A DNA stretch of 64,000 bases from CAZAQV01 sp964487255 (GCA_964487255.1 CAZAQV010000010.1:1-64000), one strand, 5' to 3'; positions 52,260 through 62,062 are shown, numbered from the stretch's first letter. The notes: generated by a model not told the origin, from the letters alone. Numbers and translations: made by a program.

Positions 52260-52323
52260 CAGTCTCAATGGGAGCCGGGGGAGGATTGAGACAGTCTCAA
52301 TGGGAGCCGGGGGAGGATTGAGA
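52260..52323. repeat. Two perfect 32-bp tandem repeats between eutB and eutC
   Basis: Units 52260-52291 and 52292-52323 are identical. Each contains TCTCAAT and ATTGAGA at its ends, so each can fold, and the junction creates an inverted repeat with 8-base arms (ATTGAGAC/GTCTCAAT, 52285-52301). They occupy almost the whole 82-base gap between the eutB stop and the eutC start. Confidence 0.9.
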
Positions 52324-52327
52324 CAGT

Positions 52328-53704
52328 TCATCGAATGGCCTCCGCTTTGCCGAAGTTCTTGCCAGGTTTACCGTAGCCCGAAGGCTCACTGTGCCAGATT
52401 CCAGTGTGATCGAGCCACGCGTCGAACTCGGGCGTTGGCCGCTTGCCGAGTAGGTGTTGCACCGACGGAATATCGTGAAACGATGTCGATTGGTAGTTGA
52501 GCATGATGTCGTCACCGACCGGAAGCGACATGAGGTAACAAGCACCGGCTGCACCGAGAAGCACCTTGAGGTCCTCGAGTTCGTTTTGCGACATGCTCGC
52601 ATGGTACGTGAAGCAGGCATCGCAACCCATCGGTAGACCCAAGAGCTTACCCATAAAGTGGTCTTCGAGCGCTGCGCGCTTTATCTGTGCGCCATTTTCG
52701 AGGTATTCGGGTCCGATGAACCCCACGACGGTGTTGACCAACAAAGGCTCGTAGCGTCTTGCAAAACCGTAGCAGCGTGCTTCGAGCGTCACTTGGTCGG
52801 CGCCGTGGTGTGCGGCTGAGGAAAGCGCAGAGCCCTGTCCTGTTTCGAAGTACATCACGTTGGGACCGCGATTGGTCGTTCGTTCTTTCATCATCGCCCA
52901 AGCTTCGTCCATCAGCTCGACCGAGATGCCAAACGCCTTGTTGCCACCTTCGGAGCCAGACAGTGACTGAAACATCAAGTCCATCGGCGCCCCTAGTTCG
53001 AGTGCCTTCATTTGCACGGTGACATGGGAGAGTACGCAGTTCTGGGTGGGAATGCGGTTCTTCTGCATCACCTCGCGTACCGCTTCAAGGATCTCTTTTG
53101 TCGACTCGGGTGTGTCGGTGGCTGGGTTCACTCCGATGACAGCGTCCCCACAGCCGTAGCTCAGACCTTCGCGTGTGCTGACAAGTATACCCTCGACGTC
53201 GTCGGTCGGGTGATTGGGCTGCAAGCGTGATGAGAGCCGGCCGCGCAGTCCCAGCGTCGAGTTTGCTCGAACGACGACCTCGCACTTTGAGCCCACGACC
53301 ATCAGGTCCATGTTGCTCATGAGCTTGCAGACCGCCGCCGCCATCTCTGGCGTGACCCCGCGGCTGATCGAGCGAATCAGCGTGCCGGTTGTGCTCGTCT
53401 CAAGCAGCCACTCACGAAACTGTCCGACACTCAATCCCTTGATGGCTGCGTATGACGGCTCGTGCAGGTCGTCTTCGACGAGCCGTGTGATGGCATCCTG
53501 TTCGTACGGTACGACCGGGTTGTGTCGCAGCGTTTCGAGACTCATCTCCGCCAGCACGGCGCGAGCCGCAACACGTTCCATGTCTGTTTGCGCTGAGATA
53601 CCCGCTTGGTCATCACCCGACTTGGGTGGGTTGGCCTTCGCCAACACCTCTTTGACTTCGGCGAAGCGATAGGTCGTTCCGCGTATGGTTGCTGCCAGCT
53701 TCAC
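52328..53704 (-). CDS. eutB: Ethanolamine ammonia-lyase large subunit
   Basis: 458 residues from GTG 53704 (MKLAATIRGTTYRFAEVKEVLAKAN), the family length; the frame extends 38 codons further upstream without support. Landmarks include ANPPKSGDDQAGI, RGVTPEMAAAVCKLMSNMDLM, LSSRLQPNHPTDDVEGI, LSYGCGDAVIGVNPATD and DDIMLNYQSTSFHD. It binds adenosylcobalamin with EutC. Divergent from the prolyl oligopeptidase gene with about 95 bases between. Confidence 0.95.
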   Translation of the reverse strand: MKLAATIRGTTYRFAEVKEVLAKANPPKSGDDQAGISAQTDMERVAARAVLAEMSLETLRHNPVVPYEQDAITRLVEDDLHEPSYAAIKGLSVGQFREWLLETSTTGTLIRSISRGVTPEMAAAVCKLMSNMDLMVVGSKCEVVVRANSTLGLRGRLSSRLQPNHPTDDVEGILVSTREGLSYGCGDAVIGVNPATDTPESTKEILEAVREVMQKNRIPTQNCVLSHVTVQMKALELGAPMDLMFQSLSGSEGGNKAFGISVELMDEAWAMMKERTTNRGPNVMYFETGQGSALSSAAHHGADQVTLEARCYGFARRYEPLLVNTVVGFIGPEYLENGAQIKRAALEDHFMGKLLGLPMGCDACFTYHASMSQNELEDLKVLLGAAGACYLMSLPVGDDIMLNYQSTSFHDIPSVQHLLGKRPTPEFDAWLDHTGIWHSEPSGYGKPGKNFGKAEAIR

Positions 53705-53799
53705 GGTTCCGTGAGCGAGTCTTTCCTGCCCGACCGAAGATCGCAACCCCTCGTGTGCTTCGGGTTTGTCTTGGAGCCGGGCCCGCGGTAGAGCAGGGA

Positions 53800-56202
53800 A
53801 TGCGATTTTTCTGTGCAAGCCGAGTCTTTGGCAGATGGGTCCTTCTCTTCGCGGTAGCGGGGGCCTGCGGAGGGCACGCCCGGCTTGGGCACAGTACGGA
53901 GCCTGCGGAGACGAATGACAGTATGAGCAACGACCAACAGGGTCTCGTGCGGGGACCGTTTACCTACCCGCACACAAAGCGAGTTGACGTGGTCGACGAC
54001 TACCATGGCACGACGGTGGTGGACCCCTATCGCTGGCTTGAGGACACCGACAGCGACGAGACCGCCGCATGGGTCAAGCAGCAGAATGCAGTGACCGAGG
54101 CGTTTCTCGGTACGATTCGTGCGCGTGAGTCGCTTCGCGCACGCCTGACGAAACTTTGGAACTACGAACGCTTCGGCGTGCCAGAGAAGCGCGGGGGCAA
54201 GTACTTCTTCACCAAGAACGATGGGCTTCAAGATCAAGCCGTACTGTACTGGACCACGAATCTCAAAGACGAACCTCGGGTCTTGCTCGACCCCAACGGG
54301 TGGAGCGACGAGGGCACCGCAGCACTTACGAGCACGGCGGTAAGCCGGGACGGTAAATACATCGCCTACGGCGTGCAGCGCGCGGGCAGTGATTGGCAGC
54401 AGTGGAAGGTTCGTGAAATCGAAAGTGGAAAGGATCTTCCTGACACCATCGATTGGGTCAAGTTTTCCCACGCCGTATGGAATCACGAAGGCACAGGCTT
54501 CTACTATGCGCGCTACCCAAAGCCTGCACCGGGTGAAGCGCTCGAAGATCAAAATGTCGACCAGAAGGTTTACTTCCATCGCCTCGGTACCGCGCAGGCT
54601 GAGGACTTGCTTGTGTACGAAGACCCGGCAAACCCAAAGCATGGCTTCGGAGTGATGGTGACCGAGGATGGCAAGTACTTGCTAGTGAGCACCTGGAAAG
54701 GGACTGGCCGCAAGAACCTCGTGCACTACAAACGTTTGGACAAGGCCGTGAAAAACAAGGCCGATCAGGGGCTGGCTCAGAGAGCTGGTGCCGAGTTCAC
54801 GCCGCTGGTGACGGAGTTCGAGAACTTCTTCGAGTATGTCGGCAACGACGGTGACACCTTCTACTTCTTCACGGACATGGAGAGCCCCCGCGGCAAGCTG
54901 ATCGCCATTGACCTCCGTCGCTCGCGGGCGAAGGCAGAGTCCCGCTTGCTGACCCGTGACATTATTCCTGAGACCGAAGCGACGCTCTCCGACGTATCGA
55001 TGGTCGGAAACCAGTTCTTTGCGGACTACCTCAAAGACGCGAAAAGCGAGATTCGAATCTACGACCGCAGGGGTCGGGACAAAGGCGTGGTCGAGCTTCC
55101 GGGCATCGGGAGCGCAGGCGGGTTTGGTGGCGAGCGAACGCACCGCGAGACTTTCTACGCGTTCACGTCCTTTACCGAGCCAACGACGATTTTTCGCTAC
55201 GACCTACGGACTCGCAAGAGCGAAGTGTTTCGAAAGCCTGAGGTGGCGGTGGATACTTCGCAGTTTGAAACGCAGCAAGTTTTCGTCACCAGTAAAGATG
55301 GCACGAAGCTTCCGATGTTCATCGTCCACAAGAGGGGGCTCGAGCGAAATGCTAAAAACCCCACGCTCCTCTACGGGTATGGCGGTTTCAATGTGTCGCT
55401 GACACCCTACTTTTCAATTACCCGCAGCGTGTGGATGGAGCGCGGTGGCGTACTGGCCATCCCGAACCTTCGCGGTGGCGGCGAGTACGGCGAAGCGTGG
55501 CATCAAGAAGGCATCAAAGAAAAGAAGCAAAACACGTTTGACGATTTCATTGCGGCGGCGGAGTACCTCATCAAGGAGCGCTACACGTCCCCCGAAAAAC
55601 TCGCCATTCAAGGTGGTTCGAACGGCGGCCTTCTCGTGGGTGCGGTCATGACACAGCGGCCGGAGCTCTTTGGCGCCGCGCTGCCCAGCGTCGGCGTCAT
55701 GGACATGCTGCGTTTTCACCAGTTCACGATCGGGTGGGCTTGGGTCGATGACTACGGCTCGTCCGACGACCCCAAGATGTTCCCCGTCTTGCGCGCCTAT
55801 TCTCCCTACCACAACATTGAGGAGGGTGTGTCGTACCCCGCGACGCTGGTGATGACCGCCGACCATGACGATCGCGTTGTCCCCGGGCACAGCTTCAAGT
55901 TTGTCTCCGCATTGCAGCGCGCGCACGGTGGCGACACCCCGGTAATGATTCGCGTCGAAACGCAAGCGGGTCACGGCGCAGGCACGCCGACCTCAAAACG
56001 TATCGCTGAGGCCGCTGACATGTTCGCTTTTCTCGAGCGCGTGTTGGGCATGGAGCCTTGGGGCGACCGCAACGGCCCCCTTGAGTCCGACGATGCAGAG
56101 TCCGAGGAAGCCGTTTCCGACCCATCGAGTACGCCAGAACTCGACATCCCTGAAGCGGAATCTGGTGAAGGCGATGCGCTGGACACGGGCAGTTTCGAAT
56201 AG
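53800..56202 (+). CDS. Prolyl oligopeptidase (lipoprotein form)
   Basis: 800 residues from ATG 53800, with a signal peptide and lipobox VAGAC; upstream codons overlap eutB's 5' region and are unlikely to be used. A beta-propeller (about 60-450) precedes the S9A hydrolase: Ser ~608 in GGSNGG, Asp in ADHDDRV and His in AGHGAG (~724). It cleaves short peptides after Pro, probably periplasmic here. Unlike typical POP it has a C-terminal acidic tail of about 60 residues. CorA starts two bases after its stop. Confidence 0.92.
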   Translation: MRFFCASRVFGRWVLLFAVAGACGGHARLGHSTEPAETNDSMSNDQQGLVRGPFTYPHTKRVDVVDDYHGTTVVDPYRWLEDTDSDETAAWVKQQNAVTEAFLGTIRARESLRARLTKLWNYERFGVPEKRGGKYFFTKNDGLQDQAVLYWTTNLKDEPRVLLDPNGWSDEGTAALTSTAVSRDGKYIAYGVQRAGSDWQQWKVREIESGKDLPDTIDWVKFSHAVWNHEGTGFYYARYPKPAPGEALEDQNVDQKVYFHRLGTAQAEDLLVYEDPANPKHGFGVMVTEDGKYLLVSTWKGTGRKNLVHYKRLDKAVKNKADQGLAQRAGAEFTPLVTEFENFFEYVGNDGDTFYFFTDMESPRGKLIAIDLRRSRAKAESRLLTRDIIPETEATLSDVSMVGNQFFADYLKDAKSEIRIYDRRGRDKGVVELPGIGSAGGFGGERTHRETFYAFTSFTEPTTIFRYDLRTRKSEVFRKPEVAVDTSQFETQQVFVTSKDGTKLPMFIVHKRGLERNAKNPTLLYGYGGFNVSLTPYFSITRSVWMERGGVLAIPNLRGGGEYGEAWHQEGIKEKKQNTFDDFIAAAEYLIKERYTSPEKLAIQGGSNGGLLVGAVMTQRPELFGAALPSVGVMDMLRFHQFTIGWAWVDDYGSSDDPKMFPVLRAYSPYHNIEEGVSYPATLVMTADHDDRVVPGHSFKFVSALQRAHGGDTPVMIRVETQAGHGAGTPTSKRIAEAADMFAFLERVLGMEPWGDRNGPLESDDAESEEAVSDPSSTPELDIPEAESGEGDALDTGSFE

Positions 56203-56204
56203 CG

Positions 56205-57326
56205 ATGGTGAAAAAGCGGCGAAAGAAGAAAAAGGCATCCAAGAAGCGTGGCTCGCTTCGTCCAGGAGCGATTCCCGGCCTGTTGGAGATCGAGCCCGGT
56301 GGGCTACAGCCGACCATTCATCGTATCGAATACGATAGTGAAGCTTTGGTCGAGAGTTCGAATGTGAATGTCGACGATGTGTACGCGCCATCAGACGAAA
56401 GCTCTCGCGTCGAATGGATCAACGTCGAGGGACTTGGTGACGCCAACGTTCTAAAGCTTCTTGGGCAGCGTTTTGGCTTGCACCCGTTGGCCCTCGAGGA
56501 TGTCATCCACCCACAAGAGCGTCCGAAGGTAGAGGTCTACGGAGACCTGGTTTTCGCGGTCATTCGCATCCCCCGAACCGAGCGGCGTATCGAGTACGAG
56601 CAGGTCAGCATTTTTCTTGGGCCCCGTTTTGTGCTCACGTTCCAAGAGCAGACGGGCGACTGTTTCGACGCTGTGCGTGAGCGGCTTCGCAATGCGCGTG
56701 GCCGCATACGATCGTTGGGGTCCGACTACTTGGCCTATGCACTCATCGATGCGGCGATCGATCATTACTTTCCAATCCTCGCGGACTTTGTCGAACGACT
56801 CGAGTTGCTTGAGGAGGACATTCTCGACTCGTACGACCAAGACGTGATTCATGAACTCACTCGTATCCGTCGCGAGCTCGCGCAGCTCTCTCGCTCCGCG
56901 CGTCCGCTGCGTGAGGCCGTACTCATTTTTTCTGCGGAGACGACACCGCTGGTGACCGACGATACACGCATCTACCTACGGGACTGCCTCGATCACGCTT
57001 CACAGATCAGCGACATGGTTGGCAGCAGCCGCTCGCACGCCTCGTCGCTGGTTGACCTCCAGCTCAATATGTCGTCGCAACGGATGAACGAAGTGATGAA
57101 GGTGCTCACGGTGATCACGGCAGTGTTCATTCCACTCAGCTTCATCGTGGGCCTCTACGGCATGAACTTCGATACGAGTTCGCCCTACAACATGCCCGAG
57201 CTGAGTTGGAAGTATGGTTACGTTGGTGTGTGGGCCTTGATGATCGCGATCTCTGTCGCGTCCTTCGTCTTCTTTTGGCGTCGAGGCTGGCTCGGCGCAC
57301 GCCGTCGCCCTGTCAAGCGGTCCTAG
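56205..57326 (+). CDS. corA: CorA-type Mg2+/Co2+ channel
   Basis: 373 residues. A basic N-terminus (KKRRKKKKASKKRGS), the alpha/beta cytoplasmic domain (WINVEGLGDANVLKLLGQRFGLHPLALEDVIHPQERPKVE), long stalk helices and two C-terminal membrane helices with the diagnostic YGMNF loop (~318). A pentameric channel. Its stop overlaps the convergent barrel gene by a CTAG tetranucleotide. Confidence 0.95.
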   Translation: MVKKRRKKKKASKKRGSLRPGAIPGLLEIEPGGLQPTIHRIEYDSEALVESSNVNVDDVYAPSDESSRVEWINVEGLGDANVLKLLGQRFGLHPLALEDVIHPQERPKVEVYGDLVFAVIRIPRTERRIEYEQVSIFLGPRFVLTFQEQTGDCFDAVRERLRNARGRIRSLGSDYLAYALIDAAIDHYFPILADFVERLELLEEDILDSYDQDVIHELTRIRRELAQLSRSARPLREAVLIFSAETTPLVTDDTRIYLRDCLDHASQISDMVGSSRSHASSLVDLQLNMSSQRMNEVMKVLTVITAVFIPLSFIVGLYGMNFDTSSPYNMPELSWKYGYVGVWALMIAISVASFVFFWRRGWLGARRRPVKRS

Positions 57327-58378
57327 AAGGATACGTCGAGACCGAGTGCACCGACCAGGCCGCCTTGTTGGGCGTGCTGTCCGCGGTAGCCAAGCCCGAC
57401 GCGCACACCAAAGGCTTGCGAGAAGCGATAGCCGATGTCGTAACGGAGGCGCACGCCGAGCGCCTCGCCGTTTGGAAAGTTGGTCACCTCGATGGTCGCC
57501 GACATGGGAACGTTGCGAACGGTGTTCCAGGCAAGTCTGGCGTGCGAGGTCAAGCCACGGGTTCGCGTCCCCTCGATCCCGACCGACAACGTCGTGCGAT
57601 GGGGCTCGCCCAGCGTCAACTCGCCAAGCCCGCCGTACTCGAACCCCGCCTCGGAGATCCCGAAGAGTATGCCCGTTCGGACCCTGAGGTATTCATGTAC
57701 GCGAAACTGGGCCGACGCGCCGCCGTAGTCGAAGCCAATGTTGTCGGCCTCTTCTCCCTCCAGGACCGGCTCGCTCGATGGAATGTTGCTGCGTAGTGTT
57801 CCGATGCGAAACTCGATGTTATCGACCCAGGTCAAAAACGCGTAGCGATACCCGGCCTCGGCGTGCCCATAGAAGAGACTTTTGTCGCTCGCGTCTGAGG
57901 CAAAGCCGACGTATTCGCCGTCGAGCCGCAAGGTCGAGCGACGTCCACCCGTTCTTTCGAGCGTAGCCTGCTCGTATTCCTCGACGCGAGACACTGGAAC
58001 GGAGACCCAATGCGGTTCTTCGGCCGACGCGAACACGGGGATGCGATCGCCATCGACGACGCGCTCTGCCCAGTAGCGAAAGTATGGCCGCGCGATCACA
58101 TCGCTCGCGAGTACGACGACATATTCTTCGCCGTCATAGCGTGCTTCGATGGTTTCGACCTCCTTGCTCTTAGCACCTTGTACGTGAACTAGGAGCCGGC
58201 CCAGGTGCTCGGGGTGCTCAACCTCGAAGCGCAGCACCGTACGCGTGCCGTTCGACTGGTTAACGGGTTCGTGTTGAACCCAAGTGGGCCCACCCTTTGC
58301 TTCTTGGCCAAGGGTAGTCGAAGGCAGTGCTGCGGCGAACATGCCGGTCAGCAAGAAAAAAGAGAGCTTCAGCCTCAT
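57323..58378 (-). CDS. Outer-membrane beta-barrel protein, domain plus barrel
   Basis: 351 residues from ATG 58378, with a cleavable signal peptide (FFLLTGMFAAALPSTTLGQ). A beta-sandwich-like N-terminal domain (RYDGEEYVVVLASDVIARPYFRYWAERVVDGDRIPVFAS) is followed by about 200 residues of amphipathic strands with alternating aromatic and charged residues and a C-terminal Phe (LGLDVSF), the mark of a BAM-inserted barrel. Its layout resembles the next gene upstream, suggesting paralogues. Confidence 0.75.
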   Translation of the reverse strand: MRLKLSFFLLTGMFAAALPSTTLGQEAKGGPTWVQHEPVNQSNGTRTVLRFEVEHPEHLGRLLVHVQGAKSKEVETIEARYDGEEYVVVLASDVIARPYFRYWAERVVDGDRIPVFASAEEPHWVSVPVSRVEEYEQATLERTGGRRSTLRLDGEYVGFASDASDKSLFYGHAEAGYRYAFLTWVDNIEFRIGTLRSNIPSSEPVLEGEEADNIGFDYGGASAQFRVHEYLRVRTGILFGISEAGFEYGGLGELTLGEPHRTTLSVGIEGTRTRGLTSHARLAWNTVRNVPMSATIEVTNFPNGEALGVRLRYDIGYRFSQAFGVRVGLGYRGQHAQQGGLVGALGLDVSF

Positions 58379-58485
58379 CGTACGCTCCGTCCGAAAACCA
58401 CTTCGTGGAGTTACCACGAAGGGTTGTGAACTCCGCCTGTCGTATTGACTCTTCAGCTTACGCCTCATCGTTGCTGTCCTTTCCA

Positions 58486-60171
58486 TTACCAGTTGAATCC
58501 CAAGGTGAGGCCGGCGCCGAGGCCAGCGTGATCGATGCGACGTCCCTGATACGAAAGGCGAACTGCGATCTCGACGGGTTGCCAACCTTGCCAACCGAAC
58601 TCGAGCACGCCGCGAACCGCGAGGTCGTTTTGGTTGACCGGCTGGTCGGTGACGTGGACTTCAGCGCGCATCGGAAACAGCTCGCTTGCGTACCAAGTGA
58701 GTCCGACGAAAGCGCGTTGGCCCAGTTCGGGAATGGTCTCGCCTGCCAGGACCAAGTTTGTACTGCGCTCCTTTCCAATGCGGACGCGAAGCTGCGCACC
58801 CGCTCGAAGTCCGGAGCTGTCACGCCCTTGGTCCTGTCCGAGTCCGACGGTGAGTCGGCCCATGACCGATAACAGCTCGATGATCTTGACCTCGGTTTCC
58901 AAGTACCCGTACGTGAAGCGTACGTCATCCGCCTCGAACCCAGGCTCGTCATAGTCTTCGAGTCGACCGCCTCGACCCTCGATATGCCCGTAGCCGAGGC
59001 GGACGCTGTAGAGCCAAACGAGTTCAGTTCGATACAGGAAATCAGCCTCCGCCAACAGGTACCAGTCGTCTCCCTCAAATCCGTTGAAGTTGACCAGTTC
59101 GCTTACGAAACGCACTGCGGAACGTCCATCTTCCATGGGTGATTCGGGTTCGAGCCGAGCGACGGTGACCGGCTGGGGGCGCAGCGGGTTTGCGATAACG
59201 GGGAGCGTACTTCCGTCGGCACGAACCCCCTGGACGTAGTATTCGAAGCCGCTCGGAGTGATCAACGTCTCGGGGATCTGTGCGCGAAAGTGTTGTCCAT
59301 CGCGGCGCATCACGACGCTCTGAAAGTCGCTTTGGCCCCGCTTGCGGACCATCAATACGGCGGCTTTTACGTGGTTGCTTCCGGTGGTTGCGAAGGCTAC
59401 GTGTGTGAGGGAGCTCTCCGTTGTTCGCGTCAAACGCTGACCCAGAAACTTGTCGACTGAGCGTCGTGCACGTGTGCGATGGTGCTGCTGCGATTCAAGA
59501 TCTTCGATCGCCAGTTGCACCGCTCGCCGGTGGCGAGATGTAGGGTTGCGCTGTAGGTAGGTTCGGTAGATACCGATGCGCTCTTTGGGCGAAAGCCCGA
59601 GCGTTGCATACCACGCTTCGATCAGCTCCCGCTCTTCGGGCGTTTGAAGGCGCTCTGAGTTCGAAAATGCATGCTGTGCCGGCAGCGAGCGGGTTTGCGT
59701 GTCGTCTTCGGTGGTGCCTTCCTTTGTCTGAGTTTCAGCAGCAGCCGATTCACCATCACCTTCGCTGTGCTCCTTGGCAGCCTCTTCCTGCCAGCCATCA
59801 GGCACGAGGAGGTCACCAACTTTGGGCGCGCGAGCGACGTGTCCGTGCGCACCTAGCCACGAAAGAGAGGAGCTGGTTTGGACGACGCGTAGCTCGCCGA
59901 TCACAAAGTAGTCGACGAGTTTCTGCTTCGTCAGCGGGTTCTTCACTTCGATGCGGCGATAGATGTCGAAGACGTCGCCCTCGGCGACCTCAAGTTTTGA
60001 CGTGTCAGCGAAGATATGCCCGTCTTCGATCTGCACGATCGTGCCGTGCGTTTCTGGGAGCTGCGCCTGCGAAGAGGGTGAAAGAACGCATAAGCTTGCG
60101 AGCGCGACCCCGAACGCGAACCCGGAGCGTGTAGCGTTACCACGGAGCTTAACTGCCTGGCGACGTGTCAT
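58486..60171 (-). CDS. Outer-membrane protein with FlgT-like, helical and barrel domains
   Basis: 561 residues from ATG 60171. Signal peptide (GFAFGVALASLCVLSPSSQAQ), then a small SH3-like unit (GTIVQIEDGHIFADTSKLEVAEGDVFDIYRRIEVKNPLTKQKLVDYFVIGELRVVQ) as in FlgT-C, an acidic linker, a helical repeat region (about 195-255), the same beta-sandwich type as the downstream gene (FEYYVQGVRADGSTLPVIANPL) and a C-terminal barrel ending LGFNW. Upstream partner of the 57323 gene in a probable operon. Confidence 0.75.
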   Translation of the reverse strand: MTRRQAVKLRGNATRSGFAFGVALASLCVLSPSSQAQLPETHGTIVQIEDGHIFADTSKLEVAEGDVFDIYRRIEVKNPLTKQKLVDYFVIGELRVVQTSSSLSWLGAHGHVARAPKVGDLLVPDGWQEEAAKEHSEGDGESAAAETQTKEGTTEDDTQTRSLPAQHAFSNSERLQTPEERELIEAWYATLGLSPKERIGIYRTYLQRNPTSRHRRAVQLAIEDLESQQHHRTRARRSVDKFLGQRLTRTTESSLTHVAFATTGSNHVKAAVLMVRKRGQSDFQSVVMRRDGQHFRAQIPETLITPSGFEYYVQGVRADGSTLPVIANPLRPQPVTVARLEPESPMEDGRSAVRFVSELVNFNGFEGDDWYLLAEADFLYRTELVWLYSVRLGYGHIEGRGGRLEDYDEPGFEADDVRFTYGYLETEVKIIELLSVMGRLTVGLGQDQGRDSSGLRAGAQLRVRIGKERSTNLVLAGETIPELGQRAFVGLTWYASELFPMRAEVHVTDQPVNQNDLAVRGVLEFGWQGWQPVEIAVRLSYQGRRIDHAGLGAGLTLGFNW

Positions 60172-60319
60172 GCACTGCTGCTGAGCAATCGACGTGCCAA
60201 GGCTGTCGTACGCCACAAATTGCGTTTTGTTGTGGGTACGTGTGCAAAAAGCTCTACATGTTTTGTGCGAGCGTGTGACCCACCTTCACATTGTGGCCTC
60301 GCTTCACGACCACGACCGG

Positions 60320-60829
60320 TCAGTAGCGCATCTTGGAGCGAAAGAGTGAGGGCTTTTTGTCGCCGTGCACGAACGAAGCGTCTTCCCAAGTGGGTGGTCC
60401 AAAGTTGGCTTTGGCGTTGCGCGACGTGCAGTACCCTTCGGATGGGATACCGAAGAGCCCGCGGTCGACTTCGCCGTCGTCGTCTTCGTCGTGCGTAATT
60501 GCGACGGCAAAGCGGCCGGCTGGAACGTTGCGGAACTCGCACACCACCTGGCGGTTCGCCGGAATCGCACGTTTCACGCCCGCGATAGCCTTGGGCGTCA
60601 GCCAGTTCCTTTTCTTGTCGAACAGCGCACAGCCCACACGGCCGGCGCGATTTTTGAGGCCAACGACAGTGATCACTAGGGACGGAAGCCTTGCTTCCCC
60701 AGGTTTGAGTTTACGCACTGAAGGCGGCGCGTCCTGCGTTGCGGCGCGCTCGGGAACGGAGACGAGCAACGCTGCGACCAGCGTTAGCCATGTCGACCGA
60801 TGAGTGAGGTTGCGCGGCACCGCGCCCAT
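60320..60829 (-). CDS. DUF2141-family exported protein
   Basis: 169 residues from ATG 60829. Signal peptide (STWLTLVAALLVSVPERAATQ). The domain is typical DUF2141: LVITVVGLKNRAGRVGCALFDKKRNW, VVCEFRNVPAGRFAVAITHDEDDDGEVDRGLFGIPSEGY and SNNAK-like SRNAKANFGPPTWEDASF. A periplasmic transthyretin-like beta protein of unknown function. Close behind the lipoprotein gene upstream. Confidence 0.85.
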   Translation of the reverse strand: MGAVPRNLTHRSTWLTLVAALLVSVPERAATQDAPPSVRKLKPGEARLPSLVITVVGLKNRAGRVGCALFDKKRNWLTPKAIAGVKRAIPANRQVVCEFRNVPAGRFAVAITHDEDDDGEVDRGLFGIPSEGYCTSRNAKANFGPPTWEDASFVHGDKKPSLFRSKMRY

Positions 60830-60867
60830 AGGCTCAACTATAGTCCCACTTCCCACAGTGCGCCCAT

Positions 60868-61836
60868 TTAGGGGGCAAGCTTGAGCTGGAGTTTTGCCGA
60901 CTTCGCCTCGGAGTTGTCTCGCGAATCGGCCGTACGTGTCCCCGCGCCTTCGATAATGAAGGCGACGTGGTTCCCCGGGGTCCAATCGTCACGTGAAAGG
61001 ATGGCCCTAAGTAGTTCGGCAATGTCCGGCGTACGCTGTTCTGGACCCGCGGCTTCGTGTACCCATGGTTGAGGGCTCCATTCAATCTGCAACGCGTGCG
61101 TTTCTCTGAGGCTAATATCATGGACGCTCGTCGTGAACGGCGCGGCATCGCTCGAGTTCTCGATATTGATGAAGTAGCTGGTCAGATCCCATTCTTCATT
61201 GTAAGAAGTGAACTGAAGTCTTGCCTCCTCGATTCGATCCGCGCTTGCGAGTGCAATAGGGAAACGAAGTCCGACGATTTGCCTAGTATTCTTGACCTTG
61301 TTGGTCCCCAAATCGATGTCGAGGCTATCGAGTTGAACCATACCCCCAAGGTCGGTCTGCTCCTCAGCGTCATCATTGTTGTGTACCAAGGCAATAACAG
61401 CCCACTCTCCTCCCGACGACGAATCCATACCTGCTTCCGTCGAGGCGTCGATACCGCCATCGTTCCTTGTGGTGGAAGAATCGCCCTCGATCAGGGCGTT
61501 ACAGCTTCCAGCTTGTACGCAGCGCGACTTGTTGCAAAAAACATCGCTGTCCTGTGATGCGAGCAGCGTCAGCGCGTGGTCATGATCCATAAGAGCGATC
61601 CGTACAAGGGCGCTGTCTCTTCCCAAAATGCGCGTCTCTATCGTGGCCTGATCCCAGTTCTGCTGTTCAAAGAAAGGATCCGACGTCTCCGCCTCTTGAA
61701 CGGATTCGCCCTGGCTCAATCGAAGAAGCCCCGCGTCACCGATAGCGTCGCACCAGGTGATGTTGAACGAAAAGTTCCCATTCGAGCGTTCGCAGCTCAA
61801 AACGGCGAGCGCAAGGATGAATGGCCAACACCTCAT
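60868..61836 (-). CDS. Lipoprotein of unknown function
   Basis: 322 residues from ATG 61836; lipobox LAVLSC. The mature protein has a paired Cys segment (FCNKSRCVQAGSC), an Asp/Ser-rich low-complexity region (about 125-150) and a beta-sandwich-like C-terminus (ARLQFTSYNEEWDLTSYFINIENSSDAAPF ... GNHVAFIIEGAGTRTADSR), reminiscent of the DNRLRE/CBM-type domains of bacterial surface proteins. No family assigned. Confidence 0.65.
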   Translation of the reverse strand: MRCWPFILALAVLSCERSNGNFSFNITWCDAIGDAGLLRLSQGESVQEAETSDPFFEQQNWDQATIETRILGRDSALVRIALMDHDHALTLLASQDSDVFCNKSRCVQAGSCNALIEGDSSTTRNDGGIDASTEAGMDSSSGGEWAVIALVHNNDDAEEQTDLGGMVQLDSLDIDLGTNKVKNTRQIVGLRFPIALASADRIEEARLQFTSYNEEWDLTSYFINIENSSDAAPFTTSVHDISLRETHALQIEWSPQPWVHEAAGPEQRTPDIAELLRAILSRDDWTPGNHVAFIIEGAGTRTADSRDNSEAKSAKLQLKLAP

Positions 61837-62062
61837 GTGCGATGAAGGTATCCCGAGGCGAAGGACAACTAAAGTGGTTTGAGAGCATCGCTGCGGCAAA
61901 GGTGCGACATCTCAGCGTGGTGGGGGGCCTCAACGTGAGGTGCGCTTGCGCGCTGTGGTTCGGAAGTTATTGCCCAAACATCCGTGAACAGTCCTACATT
62001 CAACCCTTTACACGTACGACAATCGGTGGTGCTCCGGTAGAGAGCGCGCTACGGTCCTGGGC

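Noticed and set aside
52260..52323. CRISPR array
   Set aside because: Two adjoining copies without spacers; it fills an intercistronic gap.
59604..60134. 176-codon plus-strand frame
   Set aside because: Antisense to the outer-membrane protein gene; Arg/Ala/Ser-rich with no features.
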